Part shown: one piece after another, positions 15,624 through 25,103 of the stretch
Position numbering within the stretch: the stretch's first letter is position 1
How the letters are laid out: every line of letters begins with the position of its first letter
DNA from: Lujinxingia litoralis
GTDB lineage: Bacteria > Myxococcota_A > Bradymonadia > Bradymonadales > Bradymonadaceae
Length of the DNA: 64,000 bases
Reading direction: 5' to 3'
Assembly (NCBI RefSeq): GCF_003260125.1
Contig: NZ_QHKO01000001.1
Span: 948,914 to 1,012,913 of the forward strand
Translations under genes and position numbers: made by a program
The notes under the pieces: generated by a model
Seen by the model: the letters and a program-made list of their open reading frames with translations, nothing else
What the model was told of the DNA's origin: nothing
Database searches by the model: none

Positions 15624-18600
15624 ATGGCAAAGAAAGTCGTACCCGGTCTTTATGAAACACTCATCACGCTTGGACTCGACCAAGCGCTCGAGAGCGAGCC
15701 CGACCATCGTGTCGATCGCAGCCTCCTCACAGAAGACGCCCACGTTCTTCTGACTCGCCATCTGGGCAGCGAACTCCACCGCGCGCTCAAGAGTCTCGCC
15801 GGGAAACCGAGCGAGCAGGCAGCCTTGATCAACCGCCTCCTCGAAACGTTGGATGCCGCGCTGCCGGGCTCCGCGGACGACCCGGTCAAAAGCCCCCCGG
15901 AAGCCCTGCACGCCGTCGGCACGCCACACCCTCAATTCGCCGACCGGTCCGTCACGCCACAGAGGCCAAGCATTCCGCTGTCTGCGAGCGACCTGCTTGT
16001 CAACGCCCGTCACGAGCCCCGGGTGGGCCATGTTCTCAAACAAGAGATTCCCTCGGCCGACCGCATCGACCTGCTCTGCGCGTTCATCCGCTGGCATGGG
16101 CTTCGCGTGCTCTTCGATGAACTCCAAGACCACGTTCGTCAGGGAAAGAAGCTCCGCGTGTTGACCACGACCTACATGGGCGCCACCGAACGAAGGGCCC
16201 TCGACGCTCTTTATGAGATGCACCCCGAAAACGTTGAGGTTCGCGTCTGCTACGAGGAAAAAACCACTCGCCTGCACGCCAAAGCCTGGCTTCTGCATCG
16301 CAATACGGGCTTCTCAACTGCGTTCGTGGGCTCCTCCAACCTCTCGCACTCCGCGCTGATGGACGGCATGGAGTGGAACGTACGGCTCTCCCATGCCGAG
16401 ACGCCGGCGATTCTCGAAAAGTTCCGCGCGACCTTTGAGGACTACTGGGAGGACCCGCTCTTTGAGCCCTATGACCCGGCTCGCGACTCCGAGAAATTGG
16501 ACCGTGCCGTGGCGGCTACGAAGGGTACCGACGCTTCTAGCATCGCCTACGTCGACCTCAATCCTTACCCGCACCAGACAGAAATCCTCGAAAAGCTCGA
16601 AACGGAACGCGAACGTCACCAGCGTTTTCGAAACCTCGTTGTCGCCGCCACGGGCACCGGTAAGACGATGGTCGCAGCTTTCGACTTCGCGCGTTATCGC
16701 CGCGAGAATCCCGACGCTACCCTGCTCTTTGTGGCGCACCGAAAAGAAATCCTTCAGCAGAGCCTAATCGCTTTCCGCACCGTTCTGCGTGATGGGGCGT
16801 TCGGCGAGTTATGGGTGGATGCGTATAAGCCCACGCGCTTTCAGCATGTGTTTGCGTCGATTCAGACCCTTTCCAACCAACTCGAGAGCCTGAACCCCGA
16901 CGCCTTCGACTTTGTAATCGTCGACGAGTTCCACCACGCCGCCGCCCGCACGTATGACGAGCTTCTCGCGCACGTCGAACCCAAGATTTTGGTCGGTCTC
17001 ACCGCGACCCCGGAGCGCGCTGATGGTCAGTCCATCCTTCACTGGTTCGATGGTCGCATGGCCGCCGAAATCCGCCTTTGGGAAGCCCTCGACCGCCAGC
17101 TTCTCGTCCCCTTTCAGTATTTTGGATTGCACGACAACACCGACCTCGGTCAGGTGGCTTGGGCCGGCGGCGCGTTTGGAAAGTACAACCAGGGCGCCCT
17201 CGAAAACCTCTACACAAACGACCACGCCCGGGTCGACCTGGTGCTCCGAGAGCTCCAAGACAAGCTCGTCAGCGTTGGCGAGATGAAGGCTTTGGGCTTT
17301 TGCGTCGGCATCGACCACGCCGAGTTCATGGCGCGGGAGTTCAACAAAAGGGGCATCCCCTCCATCGCGCTGACCAGCCTGTCTCCCAAAGAGGAGCGCG
17401 ATAGCGCGCGACAGCGGCTCATCACTGGCGACCTCTGCTGCATCTTCACCGTCGACCTTTTTAATGAAGGCGTCGATATCCCTGAGGTGGACACCGTACT
17501 CTTTTTGCGTCCCACAGAGTCGGTCACGGTCTTCCTCCAGCAACTCGGCCGCGGACTGCGCCACGCGCCCAACAAATCCTGCCTGACCGTGATGGATTTT
17601 ATTGGCAACGCCAACAAAAACTTCCGCTTCGACCACCGCTATCGCGCGCTCACCGGCACCACCCGACGCGAACTCGAGGAAGCGCTCAACGATGGCTTCC
17701 CCTACCTCCCCGCGGGTTGTTCCATCGAGCTCGACGCTGTCGCCAAGGACATCGTCCTTAAGAACGTCAAAGAGGCCGTCGGCTCCACCATGAGCTCGGT
17801 GGTCGGGGAGCTCCGAAGTGCCGCAAAAGGCAAAGACATCGGACTGGCCGAGTTCATCCACCGCTCCGGCCTCGATATTGAAGAGCTCTACCAGACCAAG
17901 AATTGGTATTTTACCAAGTTCCGCCGCGAAGCAGGCCTCCCCACGCGCGAACCGGGCCCCGAAGAAGACGAATTTGGTGGTCGCTTGAACCGCATCCTCC
18001 ACATTGACGCCGCCGACCGGCTGGCCTTCTACCGGAGCCTTTTTCAAAAAGATGCCGCGCCCCAAGAGAAGGACTTGAGCGAGACGCAGCGCGACTATCT
18101 GCACATGCTTCACTTCGCCTTGTGGGGCGACACTCACGGCTCCAAAAAATACCGCGACCGCTGGCCCCAAACCCAAGACATTCTCGACCACATCTGGGCC
18201 CACCCCGCGATCAAGCGTGAGCTCTTTGAGCTCCTCACCTACCTTGACGACCACGCCACCCACGTCACCAAACCCCTGGCGGAGCTCGGCGCTAAAGTTA
18301 CCCCGGAGCTTCACACCGTTCCCCTATCCCTTCACGCCCGTTATACACTCGCTGAAATCCGCACCGCCTTCGGCCTTCTCACCCCGGAAAACTCCAACCC
18401 CATCCGCGAAGGCGTCCGCTACCTCGACGAATTCAAGTCCGACCTCTTCTTCGTCACCCTCGACAAAACCGAAGCCCACTACTCCCCACAAACGATGTAC
18501 CAGGACTACGCCATCTCCCCGACCCGCTTCCACTGGGAGTCCCAGTGGAACACCTCGGAGTCCAGCCCGACCGGCCAGCGCTACGTCCAGCATGAGAGCA

Positions 18601-18788
18601 TGGGAACGAACGTGCTGCTCTTCGTTCGGCAGAAGAAGAAAGTGGGCGGGCAGTCTCAGCCCTACGTGTTCCTCGGGCCCGCGGTGTACGAGAGCCACGA
18701 GGGTGAACGGCCGATGGCTGTGGAGTGGCGGTTGAAGGAGGCGATGCCGAGTGATTGGTTTTTGGGGTCGAAGGTGGTGGCGGGCTAA
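15624..18788 (+). CDS. PLD-nuclease/DEAD-box helicase protein (DUF3427-type)
   Basis: 1054 residues. Residues about 110-265 are a phospholipase-D-type nuclease half with the motif HAKAWLL (His218) and GSSNLS downstream. Residues about 310-680 are a superfamily 2 helicase: Walker A ATGTGKT (about 342), DEFHHA (about 433), LTATPER, and motif VI QQLGRGLRHA (about 640). The remaining 370 residues match the C-terminal region usually called DUF3427. A single HKD implies a dimeric nuclease site. Proteins of this design occur in restriction and defence islands and probably translocate on and cut foreign DNA. It begins the accessory island and is closer to host GC content than the genes after it. Confidence 0.85.
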   Translation: MAKKVVPGLYETLITLGLDQALESEPDHRVDRSLLTEDAHVLLTRHLGSELHRALKSLAGKPSEQAALINRLLETLDAALPGSADDPVKSPPEALHAVGTPHPQFADRSVTPQRPSIPLSASDLLVNARHEPRVGHVLKQEIPSADRIDLLCAFIRWHGLRVLFDELQDHVRQGKKLRVLTTTYMGATERRALDALYEMHPENVEVRVCYEEKTTRLHAKAWLLHRNTGFSTAFVGSSNLSHSALMDGMEWNVRLSHAETPAILEKFRATFEDYWEDPLFEPYDPARDSEKLDRAVAATKGTDASSIAYVDLNPYPHQTEILEKLETERERHQRFRNLVVAATGTGKTMVAAFDFARYRRENPDATLLFVAHRKEILQQSLIAFRTVLRDGAFGELWVDAYKPTRFQHVFASIQTLSNQLESLNPDAFDFVIVDEFHHAAARTYDELLAHVEPKILVGLTATPERADGQSILHWFDGRMAAEIRLWEALDRQLLVPFQYFGLHDNTDLGQVAWAGGAFGKYNQGALENLYTNDHARVDLVLRELQDKLVSVGEMKALGFCVGIDHAEFMAREFNKRGIPSIALTSLSPKEERDSARQRLITGDLCCIFTVDLFNEGVDIPEVDTVLFLRPTESVTVFLQQLGRGLRHAPNKSCLTVMDFIGNANKNFRFDHRYRALTGTTRRELEEALNDGFPYLPAGCSIELDAVAKDIVLKNVKEAVGSTMSSVVGELRSAAKGKDIGLAEFIHRSGLDIEELYQTKNWYFTKFRREAGLPTREPGPEEDEFGGRLNRILHIDAADRLAFYRSLFQKDAAPQEKDLSETQRDYLHMLHFALWGDTHGSKKYRDRWPQTQDILDHIWAHPAIKRELFELLTYLDDHATHVTKPLAELGAKVTPELHTVPLSLHARYTLAEIRTAFGLLTPENSNPIREGVRYLDEFKSDLFFVTLDKTEAHYSPQTMYQDYAISPTRFHWESQWNTSESSPTGQRYVQHESMGTNVLLFVRQKKKVGGQSQPYVFLGPAVYESHEGERPMAVEWRLKEAMPSDWFLGSKVVAG

Positions 18789-18946
18789 TGTCTAACCAAG
18801 AGAAAGAGTTTCCAGTTAAAGACCGCTTTCCCTCAAGACTCTCACAAACCACAACAACACTGAACGCAATACACACCTTAACACTAAACAAAACCAACCA
18901 AAGAATCACCTCTCCAAAAGAAGCAATTTGCCGGAAAATTAATTAA
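18788..18946 (+). CDS. Possible small protein coupled to the helicase
   Basis: 52 residues starting in a TAATG overlap with the helicase stop, a common coupling arrangement. The sequence (MSNQEKEFPVKDRFPSRLS, then Thr/Asn-rich) resembles no family. The AT-rich composition of the area also makes chance frames likely. Confidence 0.25.
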   Translation: MSNQEKEFPVKDRFPSRLSQTTTTLNAIHTLTLNKTNQRITSPKEAICRKIN

Positions 18947-19013
18947 ACCCAGTTAAAACATTAACACAAAAAAAACACAAACACCCACTTATCAACAACT
19001 ACGGAGACACCAA

Positions 19014-19508
19014 ATGGAAGCCTTCACCATTGCAATTAGCATTGCCACTGTCTTTATCAACATTACGCTATTATTCGTGAGCTATCAACGTACTAGTGCG
19101 GCCACGAAGCAAACCGACATCATGGAACGCTCGGTACTCGCAGAACATCGCGTAAAAATGCTAATCAGCCTATGCTCATCATGTCATAGAATTTTCAACC
19201 AAATCCAAATGGAGTCAATGAGTAGTATTGATGAGCATGGACGTAAGATCCGCGCAGAAAGCAACAAAGGCCTGCTAGAACTCTTTGTAGACTTACGCGT
19301 CTTTCAACTAATTAGTTTTGACAACACGGTCAAAGAATGCGCAAATCAAACTTATATAAAACTACAAAAACTTTGGTATGCAACTATCGGCAACGACAAT
19401 GAGCGGTGGAAGCAATTGTCTGATGAAGCATCCCGTGAAATCAAATCGCTTTCAGATTTAATTGAGATGGAAATCAAAAAAATTCACGATTCCGAAGGAC
19501 AAAACTAA
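19014..19508 (+). CDS. Small membrane-anchored protein of the island, unknown
   Basis: 164 residues. One N-terminal membrane helix (about residues 4-25, AISIATVFINITLLFVS) is followed by a basic stretch and a cytoplasmic helical domain of about 130 residues ending in a charged helix (LSDLIEMEIKKIHD). CGGAG precedes the ATG. Codon use is AT-rich and unlike the host genes. The layout (N-terminal anchor plus helical domain) resembles DUF4760-like proteins found beside toxin and defence genes, but the similarity is only general. Confidence 0.65.
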   Translation: MEAFTIAISIATVFINITLLFVSYQRTSAATKQTDIMERSVLAEHRVKMLISLCSSCHRIFNQIQMESMSSIDEHGRKIRAESNKGLLELFVDLRVFQLISFDNTVKECANQTYIKLQKLWYATIGNDNERWKQLSDEASREIKSLSDLIEMEIKKIHDSEGQN

Positions 19509-19623
19509 AGCCGCACGTTTTCATAAAGGGTGAGAACCAAAACCATTCCGTCATTCAAAATAGTCACTCACACCAAACAGAACCGCATTACCACTTAATT
19601 CTCAACAAAATCAAGGAATGCAA

Positions 19624-21726
19624 ATGACCGATAACACGACCGTACTATCATCAGAAAACCCGACTACGATTGAAATTCCGCCTAACAGCCAACCTTTAAC
19701 CGCAGTCAAGCGTCTTTGGCGTATGAACAGCGCAACTCTCGGATTCTTTCCGGACGGCGCTTTCAACGAGTATGCAAAGAGGGGTCAAATCCTTGGAGTA
19801 GTACTCAAAGAGAAGTGCGTTGGATATCTCCTTTATGCTAAGAGCCGGGAATATGCGAGGATCACCCATTTGTGTGTCCATCCTGATAATCGTGGCCAAG
19901 GAATACCAGAGATCTTATTTAAAGCGTTGAAGCAACGAGTTGAGCATCTAGAGTCGGTGAGGTTGACTTGTCGAAAAGACTTTGATTCAGCAAACAACCT
20001 TTGGCGACGGCTCGGCCTGACGATAGTAGGGGAAAAGCCTGCGCGGGCGGAGGGTAAAACTCTCCAAATATGGAAGCGAGAGTTAGCAGGCCTTCCACTA
20101 TTGAACTATCTAGATGAAATGTCAGGACGAGATAAACAGCGGGTGGTAATCGATGCAAATATCTTTATTGCGCTTGCAAAGGAACAAATTTCGGATTGTG
20201 ACGCGCGCGAAATGATGGATGCTATCGCACTTGACGCAGATTGGTTATCTGAATTAATCACCCTTCATATCACACCTGAAATCCGTCGCGAAATTTCGCG
20301 TCAGAACGATATTGGCACTCAGCGTAATCGCAAGCTAGCACTTCGCCGTTTTGTCGAATGCAATGGTGATGCAACACTGTTTGAATCCGCCAAACATAAG
20401 ATTCGCTCACTTTACCCTAACAAGATAAATAAGCGAGACGAATCGGACATTAACCATATTGCTTATAGTGTGGCTGGAAATGCCGACTATTTCGTAACCA
20501 ATGATGCCGGAATTTTGAAACAACAAAAGAAAGTCGACAAGTTGTTTGGTCTTGCCATCCTAACTCCTGCGGAATTGGTTACGATCATCCATGAGGCCGA
20601 ACACCGACACTATTACCACCCTGCACGATTAGCTGGCACTATGACTAAAATACGAAGAGTGAATGTTTCTAACATTCAAGAAACTCAAGAACGTTTCCTA
20701 AGTTATACCCAAGGAGAACGAAGCTCAGACTTTCGCCAAAAGCTCGATAAAGTCTTACTTTCCCCTGATAAAAATACTGCACACATTGTTACTGACCGCT
20801 CCACCCCTCTCGCTTTGTGGACGGAATGTATATCAGGCACACGTCTGGACGTCCCAATTCTTCGAGTTAGTCGCGGGAGTCTAAAAACGACTCTTGCATT
20901 TCACCTTGTTTGGCATTTAACTCGTACCGCGGTTGAAAACGGTGCAACGGTGCTCACAGTGACCGACGACTACCTTGATCCCGAACTGACACAGGCCCTA
21001 TTGCGTTACGATTTCTTCCGACACGAAAGCTGCTGGAAGCGGATTATAGTTCACGGAATTCATTCGCCTGACGAATTGATAAGGAAAATCGAGGCACACC
21101 ACGATACACCTCCTTTTAACGCAAAATCTCTTTTAACCGCGAAAACTCCAGACGCGACTGCCAAATTAGAGAAAGCGATTTGGCCCGCCAAGGTCATCAA
21201 CTCGTCGATCGCTAGCTATATAGTTGCCATTAAGCCTTGGTGGGCTATGCAGCTTTTTGACAAACAACTTGCTGAGAGCGATTTATTTGGAGCAAAGCCA
21301 GAACTGATGTTAAATGGAGAAAACGTTTATTATCGCTCAGCGCATCCACAGATTCTTAGTGCCCCCTCTCGAATCTTATGGTACATCACCTCAGATCCGA
21401 AAAAACCTGACACAAAGTCAATACGAGCCTGCTCTCAAATTGTCGAAATCAAGCGCGGTTCTGCGTCAGATCTTTATAAAAAGTTTAAGCACCTTGGCGT
21501 TTATACATGGGAAGATGTGAAAAACATAGCTAACGGCGACCCTCAAGCTAAAATCACGGCTTTTCGCTTTACTCTCACCGAACTGTTTGAGCAGCCAGTC
21601 CCATGGAATGACTTCCAGTCAATCCTCTTACAAACGAAAGGAAAGCCCCACACCTTACAGTGCCCGGTCAATATTTCGGAGTCCGCTTTTCTAAAGATTT
21701 ATCGTCGCGGAATGGTGATACAATGA
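19624..21726 (+). CDS. GNAT acetyltransferase-PIN nuclease fusion with unknown C-terminal domain
   Basis: 700 residues from the ATG at 19624, chosen because AAGGA lies six bases upstream (an ATG at 19618 overlaps that site). Residues about 25-150 are a GNAT fold with the acetyl-CoA loop (LCVHPDNRGQGIPEILFKAL). Residues about 172-320 are a PIN ribonuclease: VIDANIF, PEIRREI, and DESDINHIAYSV with TNDAGIL supply the acidic metal ligands. Residues about 340-700 form one or two domains I do not recognise, with an IVEIKRGSASDLYKKF motif. The gene overlaps the ASCH gene by four bases (ATGA), so the two are made together. Confidence 0.82.
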   Translation: MTDNTTVLSSENPTTIEIPPNSQPLTAVKRLWRMNSATLGFFPDGAFNEYAKRGQILGVVLKEKCVGYLLYAKSREYARITHLCVHPDNRGQGIPEILFKALKQRVEHLESVRLTCRKDFDSANNLWRRLGLTIVGEKPARAEGKTLQIWKRELAGLPLLNYLDEMSGRDKQRVVIDANIFIALAKEQISDCDAREMMDAIALDADWLSELITLHITPEIRREISRQNDIGTQRNRKLALRRFVECNGDATLFESAKHKIRSLYPNKINKRDESDINHIAYSVAGNADYFVTNDAGILKQQKKVDKLFGLAILTPAELVTIIHEAEHRHYYHPARLAGTMTKIRRVNVSNIQETQERFLSYTQGERSSDFRQKLDKVLLSPDKNTAHIVTDRSTPLALWTECISGTRLDVPILRVSRGSLKTTLAFHLVWHLTRTAVENGATVLTVTDDYLDPELTQALLRYDFFRHESCWKRIIVHGIHSPDELIRKIEAHHDTPPFNAKSLLTAKTPDATAKLEKAIWPAKVINSSIASYIVAIKPWWAMQLFDKQLAESDLFGAKPELMLNGENVYYRSAHPQILSAPSRILWYITSDPKKPDTKSIRACSQIVEIKRGSASDLYKKFKHLGVYTWEDVKNIANGDPQAKITAFRFTLTELFEQPVPWNDFQSILLQTKGKPHTLQCPVNISESAFLKIYRRGMVIQ

Positions 21727-22175
21727 AGAGAACGGGTATTTTACTCTCAATAAAGCCACTCTATGCAGACAAGATATTGAAAGGCGATAAGACGGTCGAG
21801 CTCAGACGTGTGTTACCTGGCCTGGAGCCAGACGAGATCGTCCTTCTTTATGCTACCGCACCAGTTTCTGCGATTGTCGGATGGTTCACCGTTAACAGCG
21901 TTGTCACCCAATCGGTCAATCTGCTTTGGCAGACGGTCGGACCCCAATCATCAATATCTCATGAAGAGTTCTGCACTTATCTACAGGGAAGGGAAAAAGG
22001 TGTGGCGATTCTTGTCGAGAAAGTTTTCCCAATAAATACGACAGAAACCACCAGCTTAAATAGTCTTCGGCAACTCTACCCGGGGTTCCATCCCCCCCAG
22101 GGGTTTCGCTACATTCAACGATTTAAAGATGGAGGAAAGAAGCTTCTTTCAACACTTCCCATTGATCCAGATTAA
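21723..22175 (+). CDS. ASCH-domain (PUA-like) protein
   Basis: 150 residues. The ASCH motif GxKxxExR is present as GDKTVELR (about residues 20-27), preceded by LSIKPLYADKIL and followed by the VLLYATAP strand; this is the EVE/PUA-like RNA-binding barrel. ASCH proteins bind RNA or modified nucleotides; some act as ribonucleases, and YqfB hydrolyses N4-acetylcytidine. YqfB is recalled to use Lys and Thr in this motif, whereas this protein has Glu at the Thr position, so the same chemistry is not assured. The four-base overlap with the GNAT-PIN gene argues for a shared pathway. Confidence 0.82.
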   Translation: MKRTGILLSIKPLYADKILKGDKTVELRRVLPGLEPDEIVLLYATAPVSAIVGWFTVNSVVTQSVNLLWQTVGPQSSISHEEFCTYLQGREKGVAILVEKVFPINTTETTSLNSLRQLYPGFHPPQGFRYIQRFKDGGKKLLSTLPIDPD

Positions 22176-22419
22176 CCCAACACAATACACTTCGAAACAT
22201 TTACATCTAGCACAACAACAAGATCGTTCTAGCGAAATACCCCTTTGAACCATAACAACATATTTATATCCCTAAGCAATACCAATACCTACTTATAATC
22301 CAACGAGCAACAAGAGCTTAGTAGCTCTTATTACCCCCCCCTCATCCAGTGATTTGCAGTGTGTCCAATAATCCGCTTATCATATCGAACGTGTAAAACG
22401 CTACCTAAATTCAGAATCA
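22176..22419. other. AT-rich intergenic tail of the island
   Basis: No gene visible. A 7-bp hairpin (AAGAGCT/AGCTCTT, loop TAGT) at 22312-22329 could be a weak terminator for the ASCH operon; a real T tract is missing. No integrase, tRNA or clear attachment repeat was found. Confidence 0.45.
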
Positions 22420-22952
22420 CTAGCCCCTACCTCCCCCCAACCCCTCCCACACCATATCAAACACCACCCGCACCCTCCTGCTCGTCTGCACCTCCCTGCG
22501 GCTCACAAACCACTTCGGCATCAAAAAGGGCTCGATCTCACTCAGAACCCGCTGCACCCCGGGCTCCGCGTCGCCTACGGACTCCATCATCAGACCGTTC
22601 CCCGCGCCCTGCTTCACGAGCTCCCAGAGCATTAGGTGGTTTTCGGTGAGAACTGGGAAGTTTAGAGGGGTCAGAGTGAGCCCGAGGCTGTTGAGGTGCT
22701 CGCGTAGGTCGGGGGCGCGGTTAAAGCCCAGGTAGTTCGCGCGAGAAAGGTCTCCGAGTGTGGTGGGGTTGCCGAGGCACTCGAGGTAGGCGGGCGTAGC
22801 GTAGAGGTGCACGCGCTCGTCGCGGATTTTGCGGGCAACGAGCTTGGTGTCGGTGGGTCGAAAGTTGCGCAGAGCGATATCGGCCTCGCGGTGATGCAGA
22901 GCGCGGGCATAATTAGAGATCAGAATCTCGTTCTCGATACCGCGATTGAAGG
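22420..22952 (-). pseudogene. LysR-family regulator, 5'-truncated
   Basis: Only the substrate-binding domain is left. It reads GIENEILISNYARALHHREA, then DIALRNFRPTD, KLVARKIRDERVHLYATPAY, and continues to the stop at 22420. The N-terminal HTH of about 60 residues and the linker are absent. At about 22945 the sequence changes to a gene fragment on the other strand. The highest similarity is to LysR regulators whose motif is READIALRNFRP. Confidence 0.7.
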
Positions 22953-23380
22953 CGGCGATCTACTCGCTCGGCCTCGCCTGGCGGGCAAAGTACCTGCGTG
23001 AGTTAGGCAAAGCACTTGCCGAACGCAAGGGCATGGTCCCCAAAGCCACGGACGAGATCCGCGAGCTCCCCGGTGTTGGTCCCTATGTGGCGGGGGCCTT
23101 TCAGGCGCTGCATCGCAATCGCCACGCGTCGTTCGTCGATGCCAACGTCGTGCGCCTGCTCTCTCGCTTCTTCGGATTTGATCGCGATGGGGAGACAAGA
23201 CGCAAGCGCTGGTTTCTTAATCTGGTCGAACACCTCTTCGACCATGATTATGAGCCCCGGACGTTCGGCTACGCCCTGCTCGACTTCACGCGGGAGGTGT
23301 GCGCCAGAAAGGCTCACTGCTCGGCGTGTCCGCTTCGAAAACAGTGTGTGTACGGGCGCGAAACCATTATCGAATCTTGA
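22946..23380 (+). pseudogene. HhH-GPD DNA glycosylase (MutY/Nth type), 5'-truncated
   Basis: 144 codons from a TTG. The helix-hairpin-helix is IRELPGVGPYVAGAF, followed by the catalytic-Asp region (SFVDANVVRLLSRFFG). The 4Fe-4S cluster is intact as CARKAHCSACPLRKQC (C-x6-C-x2-C-x5-C). Full-length relatives have 60-80 more N-terminal residues, which here are replaced by the LysR fragment reading the other way. Such glycosylases remove mismatched bases; some accompany restriction-modification genes. Probably inactive; the cut removes helices of the first domain. Confidence 0.7.
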
Positions 23381-23477
23381 ACAGTATCAGCAACTTACCC
23401 ACATGACCGCCCGACATGGCTCGCCCCCCCTCTCCGAGCGCGTCCTGGTTCCTCATAACGCCGACGTTTTACCCACC

Positions 23478-25103
23478 TCACTCCCTGTAAAACACGCCCC
23501 GCAACGCCTCGGTCGAGGTGACACGCGAGCCGGAGCGGTACGCGGTGACGCGGAACTGGTAGTACATCCCCGGCTGAAAAGGCCCGTCGTAGGCGACGCT
23601 GAGGTAGTCGCCCTCCTCGCCAGGGGCGATGTCGAGCGCTTCCCAAACAAGCTTGCCATGGGCGTCGAACACCATCACATCGTAGTGCTCAACGTTGCGG
23701 GCCGGCCCCCAGGTCAGGGTCGGAGGTGCAGCGAGCGCCTCGGGGCCTTCGGCTCCAGGAGCGATGGTGTCGAGGGCGTCGGTGACTCGGAAGGCGGGGC
23801 TTACCTCGACGTTGCCCTCCCCCTCCGGGATGCTTATACGCACGAGTTGGTTGCCCAGGATGTCGTCATAGGGGCCGCGGACGAAGCCATCATTCTGAAA
23901 GGCGGCCAGGACGATGTAGTCGCCAGCAGGCACGCCCCCGATCGTCCAATTCCCGCTTTGGTCAAAACGGTCCGACGCGGCGGCGCTCAACCCGATTGGC
24001 ACCTCGCCACGCATCATAACCTCGTCGTAGGTCGACGCGGGCACCAACGCCACCGAACTCTGCAAGGCGCCAGATGCGGCTATGAAGTTCATATGGCCGC
24101 TGACGGTATGAAGTTCCTCCTCGGACTCCGATTCTCGGAGCCGCACGCCTCCATAGGGCACCTGTTCCATGAAGACCGGCCAGGGATCGAGCTGGATGCC
24201 GGCGGCGTAGCCGTGAACTTCGTAAGAACCGGGCGGCACATTGAAGATCGTAAAGGCCCCGTCGCGGTCCGTGATGGCGGTGAGGCCTCGGGTGGTGGGA
24301 CTTTCGGCGACCACCAACACCCCACTCGGCCACCTGAGCCGATCGATCCGGCCGCTTATCGAGGCAAAACCCTGCTCCGACTCAGGAAGCGCGAGCAACG
24401 CCACATCGGTTTGCGCTGTGTCGACAGTCAGTGTTCCCTCGTCCGCGTAGAGCACCACGGTGCTGAGGTCGATGCGTTCCGCCGTGCGTAATCCACCGGG
24501 GAAAGACTGGTAATCGGGTGCGCTGACATGCAGCGTGATCAACTGCTGCACTGGCAACCCATGATCGTCACGACGCGCGGTTATTGGAAAGCGGTACATG
24601 CCGGACGCATCGCTCAGCACAGCCTCATAGGCTCCCGCGTGATCGCTGAACGCGAGGATCTGAGCCCCCTCGATAGGCTCGAGTGATTGCGCATCGAAAA
24701 TCTGTCCCTGCACGAAGAGCTCGGTGTGGCAGCGGTCCCCTCCCGAGTTTACATCCTCACAGACAAGTCCCGGCCCGCAGGCGTACCAGGCGTCGCCACA
24801 GGCGGAAAACTCATCAAGCAAGCAACGTGCATATCCGCTGTTGTCTGCAGCCATACACGAAGCCCCTGGTCCGCAGAGTGACGGCGCTTCGCCAGCGTCG
24901 CAGGAACCGCCGTCAGGATGCAGACAACGCATGGTTCCCGCCTCATCGCGCCTGCAGGTGAGCTCATATTCGCTGCCCGTACACGCGAAGTATTCTCTCG
25001 GGACACAGACCTCGCCAGGGCCGGCAGCCTCGTTGGTCAGGTCACAGGCCTGGGCAAACACGAGGCTCAACAAAACAAAAAGTAACCATCCAGCATGCTT
25101 CAT
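23478..25103 (-). CDS. Large lipoprotein with carboxypeptidase-regulatory-like repeats (paralog A)
   Basis: 541 residues. Lipobox FAQAC ends a signal peptide at about residue 20; the ATG at 25103 was chosen for that reason over a longer frame. A Cys-rich region (about 25-130; FACTGSEYELTC, CLHPDGGSCD) precedes three Ig-like CarboxypepD-reg units (AQILAFSDHAGAY, DGAFTIFNVPPGSYEV, GNWTIGGVPAGDYIV) and a fibronectin-like end (LTWGPARNVEHYDVMVF). It is probably surface exposed and structural or binding. It is the same length as, and clearly related to, the protein at 27714-29339. Confidence 0.8.
   Translation of the reverse strand: MKHAGWLLFVLLSLVFAQACDLTNEAAGPGEVCVPREYFACTGSEYELTCRRDEAGTMRCLHPDGGSCDAGEAPSLCGPGASCMAADNSGYARCLLDEFSACGDAWYACGPGLVCEDVNSGGDRCHTELFVQGQIFDAQSLEPIEGAQILAFSDHAGAYEAVLSDASGMYRFPITARRDDHGLPVQQLITLHVSAPDYQSFPGGLRTAERIDLSTVVLYADEGTLTVDTAQTDVALLALPESEQGFASISGRIDRLRWPSGVLVVAESPTTRGLTAITDRDGAFTIFNVPPGSYEVHGYAAGIQLDPWPVFMEQVPYGGVRLRESESEEELHTVSGHMNFIAASGALQSSVALVPASTYDEVMMRGEVPIGLSAAASDRFDQSGNWTIGGVPAGDYIVLAAFQNDGFVRGPYDDILGNQLVRISIPEGEGNVEVSPAFRVTDALDTIAPGAEGPEALAAPPTLTWGPARNVEHYDVMVFDAHGKLVWEALDIAPGEEGDYLSVAYDGPFQPGMYYQFRVTAYRSGSRVTSTEALRGVFYRE

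Noticed and set aside
16809..18314. A 501-codon minus-strand frame opposite the helicase
   Set aside because: The helicase frame shows all SF2 motifs; the antisense has none.
22176..22420. A tRNA or integrase attachment site for the island
   Set aside because: No cloverleaf, integrase or matching direct repeat could be found on either side.
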